Positions 18,714-27,975 of a stretch of 27,975 nt of DNA are shown here, one piece after another. Position 1 is the stretch's first letter. Each line of letters opens with the position of its first letter. The translations under genes and the position numbers were made by a program. The notes under the pieces are model-generated. The model was not told the origin of the DNA. It saw nothing but the letters and a program-made list of their open reading frames with translations, and did no database searches. The stretch comes from Mastigamoeba balamuthi (taxonomy: Eukaryota > Evosea > Mastigamoebida > Mastigamoebidae): positions 1,325,676-1,353,650 of the forward strand of contig CACRSC010000084.1 of NCBI GenBank assembly GCA_902651635.1. Direction: 5' to 3'.

Positions 18714-20136
18714 ATGCGCACCGCTCTGCTCGTCCTCTTTGTCGTCGGCATGGCCCTCTCCTGCGACTTCCGCTGCCAGTGGGTGCGCACTCTGTGTTCC
18801 GCCACTGTTGCCAGCGCTTCCTGGCCCCTGCTGGTGTACTCACAACTGTTGTTGCCTTGTGTTCTGGTCTTCACAGGCCCAGTGGAAGCTGAGGTTCGGC
18901 AAGACCTACGCCAGCCCCGCCGAGGACGAGGCGCGCTTCAGGATCTACCAGTCCAACGCCGCCGCTGTGGGCGTCGACGCGGACCTCGAGCTGAACAAGT
19001 TCGCAGACCTCACGTCGGCCGAGTTCTCCGACTCGCTGCCCCCTCTGCGCGTCACGCCCCAGGACATCGCTGTCCGGACCCGTGCAGCCCTGCAACCGAC
19101 CCGCCGCTCCGCTCCCCGCCGCGAGACGCCGAGGGAGTACGTGTCGCCGTGGGCGATGACGCCGGTGCGGGACCAGATGGCGTGCGGGTGCTGCTACGCC
19201 TTCGCCACCACGCACCTCGTCGAGATCGCTGTAAACAAGACCCTGGGGCGCTACGTCCCCCTCGCCCCGCAGCAGGTCATCGACTGCGACACGGGCAGCT
19301 CCAAGTGCGAGGGCGGCAGCGTCTCCTCCAACCTCGCGTACCTCAAGGAGGCGTCGCTGAGGGGCAACGGCTTCCTGACCGAGTCTGCGTACCCCTACGA
19401 CAGCCAGCGCGCCTCAGACGGCGGCCGCTGCGGTAGCGGCAAGTGCCTCGACACGGCCAGGGCGTCCAGGGACGCCGCGAGGGTCCTCGGGTACGAGTAC
19501 ATCGACGCGGACGAGTCGGTGGGCGGGGCCATCGAGCAGGCGGTGCTCGACCACGGGGCCGTCGCTGTGTTCTTCAACGCGTCGCTGCTGCACATGTACA
19601 AGCCCGGGGCCGTCGTGCGCGACGACGGCAAGTGCGGCAGGTACAGGACCAACCATGCGGTGGACATCGTGGGGTGGGGCGTCGACGCTGCGTCGGGCGT
19701 GAGCTTCTGGACGGTGAAGAACAGCTGGGGCGACGACTGGGGCTGCGCAGCAGACGGAACGCACGCGACGGTGCGGGGCAGGGGCTACTTCCGCATCGAG
19801 CGCTTCAAGAAGACCTGCCTCATGCTCGACCGTGAGGGCCTGGCGGTTAGCGTGCGGGACCCCGCGTGCGTCTCCAACCAGACGGCGGCCTGCGGGGCGC
19901 GGAGGTGCGGGACAGCGGTGGACAGGTGCACGCTGGAGACGGTCAGGTGCGGGACGTGCAGGGCCAACGAGCGCTGCAACAGCGAGAGCGGGACGTGCGA
20001 GGCCAAGCCGTGCGACAAGGTTGGCACGTGCAGGGGCAGGTGCGGCAGCGTGCTGGACCGCCAGTGCGGGGTCACCCAATCGTGTGGTGCGTGCCGCGCA
20101 GGGCAGACATGCTCGAGCAGTGGCTACTGCAAGTAG
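18714..20136 (+). CDS. Papain-family (C1A) cysteine protease 2 with Cys-rich tail
   Basis: Exon 1 is 18714-18782, the intron is 18783-18876 (94 bp, GT-AG), and exon 2 is 18877-20136 (442 aa, the same length as protease 1). Signal peptide MRTALLVLFVVGMALSC, I29 propeptide (WAQWKLRFGKTY; ELNKFADLTSAEF), then the same catalytic set: Gln and Cys in DQMACGCCYAF, His in TNHAVDIVGWG, Asn in VKNSWGDDWG. It differs from protease 1 in the middle of the mature domain (SSNLAYLKEA, DTARASRDAARVLGYEYI) and in the last Cys module (VTQSCGACRAGQTC). A longer uninterrupted frame runs in from 18472, but it lacks a signal peptide start, and the spliced model matches protease 1 exactly in exon layout. Likely a secreted or lysosomal endopeptidase made as a zymogen. 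Confidence 0.92.
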
Positions 20137-20923
20137 CTACTCATTCCCTCGCTCGGGCATAGGCCGGCATCCACACCACCAACGGATGATGCAGAGTGCT
20201 GACAGTATGCAGCGTTCTTGAACCAATGGTGAACCTCTGGTGTTGTTGAGTGTGTTAAAGGGCTAGAAGGGGATATCATTTCGATGCTTGACGTGGAGGT
20301 TCATGAGACTCAGAGTCCGCAGCAAGAGTACAATGGAGACTCTCCGTGGTCCGTCTTGGTTGCCGTTGTGTTCAGCTCGGATTTTTCACCATTGTTCTTT
20401 TTATGCTTCTTCCATTGCACATTGGCTTTGCTAACTACTAATGCCAGAAGAACCACGCCACACACAGAACAGACAGTGGCATGATGATACGTCGGTTCTT
20501 CTGGTCAGACCGAGCACATGACATCGCGGTAGTCTGGCAGGAGGTACCGCAGAGCCTGCAGGATACGTGGTCGGAACAGGCACTGCTATTAAGATCGCTG
20601 CACTGAATGCACTGCTGCCCACTGGGCTGACACGAAGTAACGTCGCACCACTGGCAGCCCCTCTGACTTCACTCGGTGTTGCTCTATGTGATTCTGTTTG
20701 CACGTGAGATACTGAGGATTACTACCGAGGAGCAGAGCAAGAGAGGAGATATGACTGAGCACGTGCCTTGAAGGTGAGGCATGTGGTGCAGATGTTGAAT
20801 ACCCCAGAGAACACCCTGAGCCATTCGCGTGTGCAGTTATTGCACACCACGAGGCTCCCTTCTCGCATTGTTCTAGAGTCTTGTATCAGGTTTCCACACT
20901 CTTTTCAACAGTCTCGCATTCTG
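20137..20923. other. Intergenic region downstream of protease 2
   Basis: The first about 200 bp resemble the 3' flank of protease 1 (CTTGAACCAATGG against CTTGAATCAATAG, and a shared GGTTCATGAGACTC-type word), consistent with a tandem duplication that included the 3' end. Beyond about 20350 I see only short frames without codon bias and no recognisable gene. Confidence 0.45.
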
Positions 20924-22541
20924 TCAATTAAAATGGCACGAAGGGAGCTTCAGCGTACTTGTACAATGTAACGCTGATGGCAACACGATCCAGTTGTCTG
21001 TTGAATTACAGATGCACCACTGTGAGCACCCGTCACCAACGTTTGTGGTCGTTCCAGGGTCACACTCCTCTCCGTATGTAACAATTTTTGTTTCCACACT
21101 CTGAGGCACAAGTAAGACATGAGAAGAATCTGATGATAGACCCGGACAGTCCTTCCTCCGATTTTTTGCATCATCCATACAAGTGTAACTGCATATGAAA
21201 ACAATATTATGATGTCAGATTGAAATTATTACTATTCTTGCTTCTGGCCTATTAATGTTGATGGGTTTTGGTCCGACGACTCTTGTATTGGTCACGTTCC
21301 TGGGAAATAGCTCAGAAACGATGAAAACATGAAGCCAGACACACAATATTGAAACCGACAGTGCATATGGTATTGTTCCCATGAGGAACTCGTTGATCTG
21401 CAGTTTTCTGCATAAAGATCCCGTCATGAGTTCCCTCGGATGGTGACCCACTGCAAGTGACGTCATACATGTACAGTGCGAATCACATCCAACCAGCTCA
21501 CCATAATTCTTCAAATGCGATTCAACCATACTTTTCATTATGTGCTGTGTACTTCCAAGGGCAAGTCCTTTGGCGTTGTCTCCCATGGTCTCCAGGACTG
21601 CTTGCAATTGAGCAGACAATGAAGAAACCAATTTTGAGCATACCCCTTAGAGAGACTTCCGCTCTTTTCTGAATTTTCAATTCCATTAAGGTCAGGGCTG
21701 CATGCTGGCCAGGGGAGGCAGGTAATGTTGTTTTTGGCTTTTCACTGGTAGCACATTTAACTGGTTTTCTAACTGTCATTGTCCTCTGCCAGAAGCCACT
21801 CCACCTGATCATCCCCACAAGCCTGGCAAATCGAAGGCAGGAGAGCCCTCTGATAGATATCACACATCTTTTTTTCGGATTTGAGATTCCCCTGGAAGAT
21901 GTGAAGCTATCCACACATGTGAGGGCCCATTGGATGGTTGTGCAAGAACCATAACTTCCATCTCTGTTTCTCTGTGAGAGACATTTTTGTCTAAATCAGA
22001 TATTCCGATTTTCAGATATTCTATGATCAGATCATATTATGGCCTATTATCTCTCTAATTGGCATTCTCAGCAATTGAAGTGATAGTGAAATAAGGTGGG
22101 CTAGATGATTGTGATTTGTACTGTAGTTGAGAGTCTTTAATAGTCCCAGTGATGTTGTTATCGTTAAGGTTCCTGTGTGACCATAAGCTCCAGAGGCAGG
22201 TACAAGGTCCAAATTCACAGAGTGCAGGCTGTGCAGCTGGCTGATCGTGGATAATTTAGTACCGTGCATATTGAGCAAGGGCAAGTTTCTGATCAAAAAA
22301 ATCAGCATCTGACAAAAGAAGCCCTTAAATCGTCCAGACATGGCCCTTTGAACAGAGGAGTAGTTGGATTCAGTGAGGCAGGGGTCAGTTGCAAGATAAC
22401 ACAGGTTGCTTGTGAAGGGAGTATTGCACAGGGATTGCTGTAGAGCACACAGTGCCGGGCACTCACCACAGTGTCAAGCCCCACGGTGCACATGCACACT
22501 GCCACGAGAAGAGTCCACACAGCACGAGGAGCACACATCAT
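20924..22541 (-). pseudogene. Decayed receptor-like gene (signal peptide, LRR-like, TM, DUF4215-like)
   Basis: An AT-rich minus-strand region whose pieces lie in different frames. In order: a signal-peptide-like start at 22541 (APRAVWTLLVAVCMC); leucine-rich-repeat-like text near 22300-22100 (LPLLNMHGTKLSTISQL in one frame, NLNDNNITGTI in another); a frame at 21631-21215 with SLSAQLQAVLETMGDNAKGL and a hydrophobic helix (GTIPYALSVSILCVWLHVF); and finally YGEECDPGTTTNVGDGCSQWC at 21178-20924. The last piece matches the DUF4215 Cys-rich repeat (GEECDDGN..NGDGCS..C). Together they suggest a cell-surface LRR/Cys-rich receptor that has decayed, or a gene with several introns I cannot resolve. Low GC compared with every confident gene favours loss of selection. 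Confidence 0.4.
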
Positions 22542-22930
22542 TGCGGTGACCGTTGTGCTGCTATTTATTCAAAATGATGACAAGTAGGATATTTGCAGAT
22601 GAGAAACCTTTGTATTCAGTAAGCTCAACACCCAAAGAAAATGCACTTTGGGAGCCGACGTGACAATTCAATGGCACTGAATAACGGCCAAACTTATGGC
22701 CAACCCGCCGACTCCTCAGCACACTCCTATACACCCAGTACATGCACGGGTGGCTGTACTCCGCACTCTGACTGAGTGGCACCAGGCGGATTAGGAGCGC
22801 ACACCATCGGGATTCGGGGACAATGCTGGACACTGGGTGGAGAGTAGGCCCCTATCTTTGACAAAGCTGATGAACTCGGTGATCCTGTGCGATTTCACGA
22901 TCAGAGAACCTGAGGAAGCAACGGCCTGTG
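22542..22930. other. Intergenic stretch, nothing supported
   Basis: A 90-residue minus frame (22833-22561) exists but has AT-rich codons and no recognisable domain, so it is not called. Confidence 0.4.
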
Positions 22931-23515
22931 AGGACTGATGCAGAGATGCAGAGAGCGCTTAAATCTGTCACCACAGGTAGCATGCCCAGCCTCCGAGGCC
23001 TGCAAGCCGAGACAGGTGTTGTCCAACGCGGTAAATGCACACTGCAGGATGGGCAGTGCGGAGCGTGTGCTGCACGAGTCGAACGTTGTGTGCTGTGAGG
23101 CTTTGCCGGATATCCCGGGCACCCTCTGCACCACATAACGGTCCAATAGTGCGCTGACTGGAGCGGGGGGGGGACGCTTGTATAGTATGTCAATCTGAGT
23201 TTCCCGGATAATACTCTGTTCTGATCAGTGCGAACGGTGTTCTGCGTGAGGGTATAAAGCGCTCCAACCACCAGAGGACGGAGGGGAGGGCACGCTCGTG
23301 CACGACTGCGCCACGTTGCGACATAGAAGAATAAAGAATGAAAAACAACAGCACAGTCATGTGCGCTCTCATGGCCCTCTCAGACCGTTGGCTCTCGCAG
23401 CCAGCGGACTCCCTCTTCTGGTTATATCCCAGCTGCTACGACGCCCTCTGTGTGGGGACGCGCAGCCGGGCTGATGCCGCCTCTTCGGAATGCGCTGGAG
23501 TGTTGAACAATTCAA
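22930..23515. repeat. Second copy of the protease-2 upstream flank
   Basis: Aligns in patches with about 17930-18490. Shared landmarks in the same order are a CCTCCGAG word, GAGGCTTTGNCGGATATCCC, a CTCTGCGTGA word, GGGCACGCTC, TTGGCTCTCGCAGC, ACCCTCTGTG-type and GTGTTGAACAATTC. The duplication that produced the third protease therefore carried at least about 550 bp of upstream sequence. AATAAA at 23331 is present only in this copy. Confidence 0.6.
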
Positions 23516-23973
23516 GAGGGCACACACAAGCGCTTCAGGATCTTCCAGTCCAACGCCGCCGCTGTGGGCGTCGACGCGGCGACAAACGTGAGCTTCTGGA
23601 CGGTGAAGAACAGCTGGGCGATGATTGGGGTTGCGCAGCCGACGGCATGCACACGACTGTGCGGGGCAGGGGCAACTTCCGCATCGAGCGCTTCAAGAAG
23701 ACCTGCCTCATGCTCGACCGCGAGGGCCTGGCGGTTAGCGTGCGGGACCCCGCGTGCGTCTCCAACCAGACGGCGGCCTGCGGTGCGTGGAGGTGTGGGA
23801 CAGCGGTGGACAGGTGCACGCTGGAGACGGTCAGGGCCAATAACGAGCGCTGCAACAGCGAGAGCGGGACGTGCGAGGCCAAGCTGTGCGACAAGGTTGG
23901 CACGTGCAGGGGCAGGTGCGGCAGCGTGGTGGACCGCCAGTGCGGGGTCACCCCAAAACCTGTGGAGATTTGA
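23510..23973 (+). pseudogene. Cysteine protease 3, broken copy with two internal deletions
   Basis: Only two parts of the protease remain: a short piece of the propeptide (CGCTTCAGGATCTTCC...GCCGCTGTGGGCGTCGACGC) and the C-terminal part from the active-site Asn (TVKNSW) to the Cys-rich tail. Against protease 2, one deletion removes the promoter-proximal sequence, signal peptide exon, intron and start of exon 2 (about 18496-18928). A second removes about 710 bp including the catalytic Cys and His, with its junction in GGGCGTCGACGC, present at both ends of the deleted segment. A one-base loss in the SWGDDWG codons shifts the frame, and 15 bases are missing in the first Cys module. It cannot encode an active protease. 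Most substitutions match protease 2, but AAACGTGAGCTTC matches protease 1, so the copy is mosaic. Confidence 0.85.
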
Positions 23974-24169
23974 ACTACTCGGGGAAGTATGAGGTTGTGT
24001 TTCCTCATGTTCTGTTTCTTCGACAGAATAGCCAGCCTGTCTCTTATCGAACAACCGTCTGGATGGAGCTGAAATCCATAGGCTAAGTAAGACATTACAA
24101 TATGTGAGTTCCACCAAATATTAACTGGACAGAAGCTTGTTGCTTTGGTGTTATTGGTGTTCAGTTGTG

Positions 24170-24748
24170 TCAAGTGAACGAGGCAGGCAAGGGGGGTGTA
24201 ACAGGTGTCGGAGACGGTGGGTGGACAATGGATGAGTGAGAAATGACTGCGGGCCCTCTGGACGACACTTCGCGTGCCAGTTGTGCTGCCACACATGGGT
24301 AGCACAGTGCAGTGGCGCACAGGTCTGAGATGCAGCTCCCGCGGATGCGGTAGCCCCTGCGAATGGCATTGCGAATCGAAGCAACGCCAAGACACCCGAA
24401 GTTGAGAGTGAAATACACGCCGCAGCACAACGTCGCCAAGCCCGTCACCACAGTAGACCAGATGAGACCGAATGGTTCAAGGAACACTCCTAGAGCTGGG
24501 AAGACAGCGATGAAGAAGACCAAGAGCGCTCGGAGAATTGGGTGGGTGGAACAGTAGTTCTCCTCGAAGCCACTACGGTCGAACGCCGCGCGTGCAGTGG
24601 CAGCAGCCATCTCTGGGCAGCAACAAGCATAGAGCAGCGAGCTCCCGGGCCCACCATTGCAGCACAGGCATAGGCCGTGCTCCCACTCCTCTGTGCCCCT
24701 GCTGGAACTGTCAGAACGCAGTACCCACGTGGCTAGGCGGTGCCGCAC
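24170..24748 (-). pseudogene. Fourth PLAC8 domain with two TM helices, out of frame
   Basis: A 192-residue frame with TEEWEHGL, LYACCCPEMAAATARAAF, two hydrophobic helices (LRALLVFFIAVFPALGVFL; VVTGLATLCCGVYFTLNFG), NAIRRGYRIRGSC and DLCATALCYPCVAAQLAREV. It is a close paralogue of domain 2 of the gene just upstream. By that paralogy it should follow domain 3 in one protein. However, the linker (47 bases here against 63 in the other copy between GAGTGC and GGCACAGAGG) changes the frame and contains a stop, and no phase-2 GT donor is present to splice around it. It is either the broken end of the four-domain gene, a separate protein starting at 24748, or a sequencing error. Confidence 0.55.
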
Positions 24749-26742
24749 TCGTTGACGGTGATGCAGACAGAGCTCGCATCCTCTCTTTCGGGTTGTCGTG
24801 CGGCTACGCCACTAATGACGGGGCCTCGCGCATGCACTTCGCTGAGTACCTGCCCAGCAGCACAGGGCAGACACAATGTTGTTGCGACAATGTCCGCGCA
24901 GCAATATCCCTGATCAGTTGTTAGGCATGAATCACAGGGAATTGCAAGGGCTGCTTGGCCATATCGCGCACAGCACACAGTTCGCTGTGTGAGGTACCTC
25001 AAGGTCGTAGTTGTGCCGCACGACGTTGTAGTGAAATGCAGGAGGCACAATCGCGCAGTTGAAACACCAGTTGCTCGAGTCGTGACGAGAGCGGGCAGAG
25101 GCCATTGCGCAGTGCGGGCAGCAGAGCGCGTACATACCTGCAACACACAGAGATCAGACCAACACCGCTGGATGCGTGGATGTGTGGATTTTTGCCGGCT
25201 TACATGTGCTCGCCGAGTCATGAGACAGCAGGCCGTGGCTCCAGGGCTGTTGACTACGTTGCCTGTTCGCTGAGGTGGTGGCTGTGCTGATCTTGCTGCT
25301 CGTGGTGACAGACCACTTGTGCATCTCCCGTGGCACTGGCGCTTGGCTTCGGTCTCCTCCCTCATGGACCTCTAGCAGCGGCACACCTGGAAGCTCCTGC
25401 GGAGCTCCGTTGTGTTGAACGGCGATAATGTGGTTTGCATGTGCCCTGGAAGAGCACGCATCGCACGTCGGTGGACAGGGGCGAGCAACGCAGTGCTCTG
25501 TGGTGCTTGGTGGCCCTCGGGACGACACTTCGTTGGTCAGCTGGGCGGCCACGCACATATAGCAAAGCGCAGTGGCACAGAGGTCCGACAGGCAGCTGCC
25601 GCGGATGTTGTAGCCCCTCCGTATCGCGTACCGCAGTGCTGCCACACTGAGTAGCCCCATGTTGAAGACCAGGAGCACACTGACACAGATCACGCCCACA
25701 GCCAGAGCAGCGACCGCAGCAGTAATTCTGGCGTCGCAGCAGGAAAAGAGTATGAAGAGCACGAACAGCCCGCAAGCCGAGACAGCCAAAGCGAGGAGCA
25801 GACGGACGAGGGGATGCATGGCGAAGTAGCTGTCCTCGAAGCCGCTGTCGTCAAAGGCAGCACGTGCGCTGGCAGCGGCCATCTCTGGGCAGCAGCAGGC
25901 GTAGAGAAGCGGCCAGGGCCCGCCGTCTCTGCAGTGAAAGAGGCCGTGCCTCCACTCCTCTGTGCCCCTGCCGTTGTCTCGTTGGAATCCACTCGCCAAT
26001 CGGATGGCCGATGTGTGGGGAGCAGCTGCGCACTCGTCGGCAGTGACGCAGAGAGAATAGGATCTGTCGGGAGTGGCGAGGCTGTTGGGAACAGTGCCGC
26101 GAGTTCTGGCCTCGCTGAGAGTCTGTGCTGCGGCACAGGGCAGGCAAAACGTCGTGCTGGCAACATCTGTACAGCAGTTCCCCTGGGAGATACCCGTTAG
26201 GCGACAATTCGGCAGCTGTCCCTCAGAGCGTGTGGTCAATCTGACTCGGCCAAACTCGCTCACATGGCCAAACTGAAACCTGAGTGAGGAATCTGGCAAA
26301 ATCAACTGAAAGAGAAACCAGAAAATCTCGGAGGAAGGCAGGCTCCGTGGTCGAGCGGCTCAGCCGTTGACTGTTGGAGGCCAGGCGAGGTGTTTCGCAA
26401 GCCCGTCAAACGGGGGGAACGAAGTGGGGGATTGCCGAGTGCACCTCGAGATGGTAGCCGCGCCTCACAGTGTTGTAGTGCAGCGCAGAGGGAGTCACGG
26501 CGCAGTTGAAGCACCAGTTGCTCGAGTCGTAGTGGGAGCGTGCTGAGGCCAGCGCACAGAGTGGGCAGCAGAGTGCGTAGAGGCCTGCAGGCAAGCAGTC
26601 GCGGTCAGTTGTACCAAAATAGCTTGTATAACTTCTGATAGAAATGTAGTCGATGGGGGAGGGGGAGAAGGAAGGGCGTGCTGGTGCTGGCGCCGTCACT
26701 GGAGTGAAGACTATTGTTCCAGGAATCGTCTCCGTCCTCCAT
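24733..26742 (-). CDS. Multi-PLAC8 Cys-rich membrane protein, 5 exons
   Basis: Exons: 26742-26700, 26584-26445, 26215-25204, 25137-24998 and 24909-24733 (503 aa). The introns of 115, 229, 66 and 88 bp keep phase at GT-AG sites. PLAC8 (DUF614) domain 1 (about 7-95): LYALCCPLCALASARS, WCFNC, then FCLPCAAAQTLSEARTRG. Domain 2 (about 135-290): LYACCCPEMAAASARAAF, two helices (HPLVRLLLALAVSACGLFV; ITAAVAALAVGVICVSVLLV), IRRGYNIRGSC and LCYMCVAAQLTNEV. Domain 3 (about 385-480): PWSHGLLSHDS, MYALCCPHCAMASARS, CLPCAAGQVLSEVHARG. The frame runs without a stop from domain 2 through a linker into domain 3, so one gene is favoured, although a second gene could start in the linker. PLAC8 proteins elsewhere act in metal transport or cell-size control, mostly at the plasma membrane. 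The tandem pairs reflect an internal duplication: exons 2 and 4 are both 140 bp. Confidence 0.7.
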
Positions 26743-27346
26743 CAGGATGCGGAGCTGTGACCGCCGTCAGAGAACTTCAACGGCAGATCGGAAAAATATA
26801 GATAATACTGACTGAAATCTCGGGATTATTCTCCCACCGCAGTGGTATGCTGTGTGAAAGACGATCCAATTGTATCGGCCCTCGAATGCAGATTACCAGA
26901 AGCCGTCTTCGCACCAGTACGTGCATGTGGCCGAGTTCTGATTCATAATTCAATTGCGACTGCCTTGAATCGGCATGCTCACCACCCGTTTTCAGCGAGG
27001 TTTCATGGAGGAAATTCAGTTGTTAAAAAACGAAGTGAGACAACACTGCGAGAGGCTGCTGTGCACGACAACGTCTCAGAAGTGGGGCTCAACTGCGCAA
27101 CGAGCCTTTTCTTCGCTAGGGGATGCGCCCCGGGAAATCACCTCTTCCTTGTCAGTAACTGATACGGGCCATTGGGTTATCTGACATCATAGGGGCAATA
27201 GACGAGGATGACGCATGTCTGGCACCGCAGAGCCCACGTGACGCGATATCCTTGGCAGAGGTAATACTCTGAATGTTCTTATTGTCTTCTGACTGCATAG
27301 ACTGAACGCCAATAAAAGTGATTACGAGTCCGCCGCTGCTGGTTCT
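26743..27346. other. Intergenic region upstream of the PLAC8 gene
   Basis: Near the PLAC8 start is an AT-rich block, on the minus strand TATCTATATTTTTCC (about 26797-26811), and GAGAATAATCCCGAGA, possible promoter elements. On the plus strand a frame at 26975-27184 (GFMEEIQLLKNEVRQHCERL) looks helical, and AATAAA follows at 27311. Its codon use is not like the real genes, so I leave it as an unproven exon. Confidence 0.35.
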
Positions 27347-27975
27347 TCACAGCAGGACACTGTCTTCACTGCTGCTCGATGGGCTGTCCACGACCACGTG
27401 GCTGAGCTCCTGATAGAGAGGATCCTCCTGGTGTGAGGGTACCACCATTTGCTGCTGGGTCTGGGGCAGGGGGCTCTGAGGACCGGCTTGCGGGGGAACA
27501 CCAGTGGCAGACACCTGGACCGCAGGACCAATCGCCCCCGTCGGGTGCTGCTGCTGGGCCACTGGCTGGGACTGGGGCCGGGGGCTCTGAGGACCGGCTT
27601 GCGGGGGAACACCAGTGGCAGACACCTGCACCACAGGACCAATCGCCCCCGTCGGGTGCTGCTGCTGGGCCACTGGCTGGGACTGGGGCCGGGGGCTCTG
27701 AGGACCGGCTTGCGGGGGAACACCAGTGGCAGACACCTGCACCACAGGACCAATCGCCCCCGCCGAGGGCTGCTGCTGGGCCGGCTGTGCCTGGGGTGGC
27801 TGCTGGTAGCCGGCGTAACCCAGCGGGGACTGCTGCGGCGCCACTGCGGGCCTGCTAGGCACGCTCTGCATCTCGATGGCCTGCGGCCTCGGCGCCTGCT
27901 TCTGGTACCCCATCGTGAGCTGCTGCCCGGGCTGCGGCACGAACTGCCGCGCCTGTGGCTGCTGCACCACCTGGG
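27347..27975 (-). CDS. Q/P-rich protein with 37-residue repeats, 3' part only
   Basis: The frame is open to the window edge, so the N-terminus is missing. The visible about 207 residues are Gln/Pro-rich, with nearly three copies of a 37-residue repeat (TGAIGPVVQVSATGVPPQAG, then PQSPRPQSQPVAQQQHP). The C-terminus has YQEL, a YxxPhi-type motif, and ends in SSSSEDSVLL, an acidic dileucine-type (ExxxLL) motif at the very end. These are classical AP-adaptor sorting signals in cytosolic tails, so the missing part may be a membrane protein; that is an inference. The repeat unit is 111 bp, a multiple of three, so other frames and the opposite strand are also open here. This frame is preferred for its composition, its unbroken run to the edge and the plausible C-terminus. 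Confidence 0.5.
   Translation of the reverse strand, partial: QVVQQPQARQFVPQPGQQLTMGYQKQAPRPQAIEMQSVPSRPAVAPQQSPLGYAGYQQPPQAQPAQQQPSAGAIGPVVQVSATGVPPQAGPQSPRPQSQPVAQQQHPTGAIGPVVQVSATGVPPQAGPQSPRPQSQPVAQQQHPTGAIGPAVQVSATGVPPQAGPQSPLPQTQQQMVVPSHQEDPLYQELSHVVVDSPSSSSEDSVLL
27460..27770. repeat. 111-bp tandem repeat, about 2.8 copies
   Basis: The word GGGGGCTCTGAGGACCGG recurs with its GCTCTGAG ending at 27480, 27591 and 27702, an exact 111 bp period. Copies differ by only a few bases, which implies recent expansion or homogenisation. Confidence 0.95.

Noticed and set aside
18472-20136. Uninterrupted frame giving protease 2 a longer N-terminus
   Set aside because: It reads through the intron and lacks a signal peptide. 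The two-exon model has the same structure and length as protease 1.
20431-20703. 90-residue minus-strand frame
   Set aside because: No domain, no signal peptide and no codon bias.
26340-26425. tRNA-like A-box (TGGTCGAGCGG)
   Set aside because: No matching B box or cloverleaf pairing, and it lies inside a 229 bp intron of the PLAC8 gene.
26975-27184. Possible plus-strand exon with a helical GFMEEIQLLKNEV segment
   Set aside because: Codon use is unlike the neighbours and no partner exon was found.
27322-27858. Other open frames over the 111-bp repeat on both strands
   Set aside because: The repeat length is a multiple of three, so all frames stay open together. Those frames are Arg- or Gly-rich without sensible ends.

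Overview
The window looks like nuclear DNA of a GC-rich microbial eukaryote. Coding exons have strong G/C third positions, are split by many short GT-AG introns (mostly 46 to about 360 bp), and sit a few hundred bases apart on alternating strands. A TMEM249-like CatSper subunit and a probable axonemal microtubule inner protein suggest a flagellated cell. Papain-family proteases with Cys-rich tails, PLAC8 proteins and an F-box protein would fit a free-living amoeboflagellate. No lineage can be fixed from this sequence alone. All exon joins below were worked out by hand from splice sites and reading phase.

Layout. 1-2480 is AT-richer and poor in CpG, with a palindromic minisatellite and no confident gene. 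2444-14831 is a dense block of six single-copy genes in alternating orientation: a small ciliary-type protein (-), an F-box protein (+), a TMEM249-like protein (-), a large pentapeptide-repeat/beta-propeller protein (+), a BAH-CCCH-Plus3 protein (-) and the rRNA methyltransferase EMG1/NEP1 (+). The last two are divergent across 126 bp. 14832-24000 is a looser region with two near-identical tandem cysteine proteases, a third broken copy, duplicated flanks, and a decayed AT-rich receptor-like gene on the minus strand. 24170-26742 (-) holds a run of PLAC8 domains: three are in one open spliced frame, and a fourth is displaced by a frame break. 27347 to the end (-) is the 3' part of a Q/P-rich protein with 37-residue repeats and C-terminal sorting-type motifs.

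How the genes relate. TMEM249 and the axonemal-type gene share a promoter-proximal motif (GAGATTCTGGC) at similar distances, which suggests flagellar co-regulation. A shorter form (GAGATTCT) lies in the BAH/EMG1 divergent promoter. The BAH-CCCH-Plus3 protein is probably a chromatin/transcription-elongation factor, and EMG1 acts in 18S rRNA maturation. The proteases are secretory or lysosomal type and evolve by duplication, exon homogenisation and deletion.
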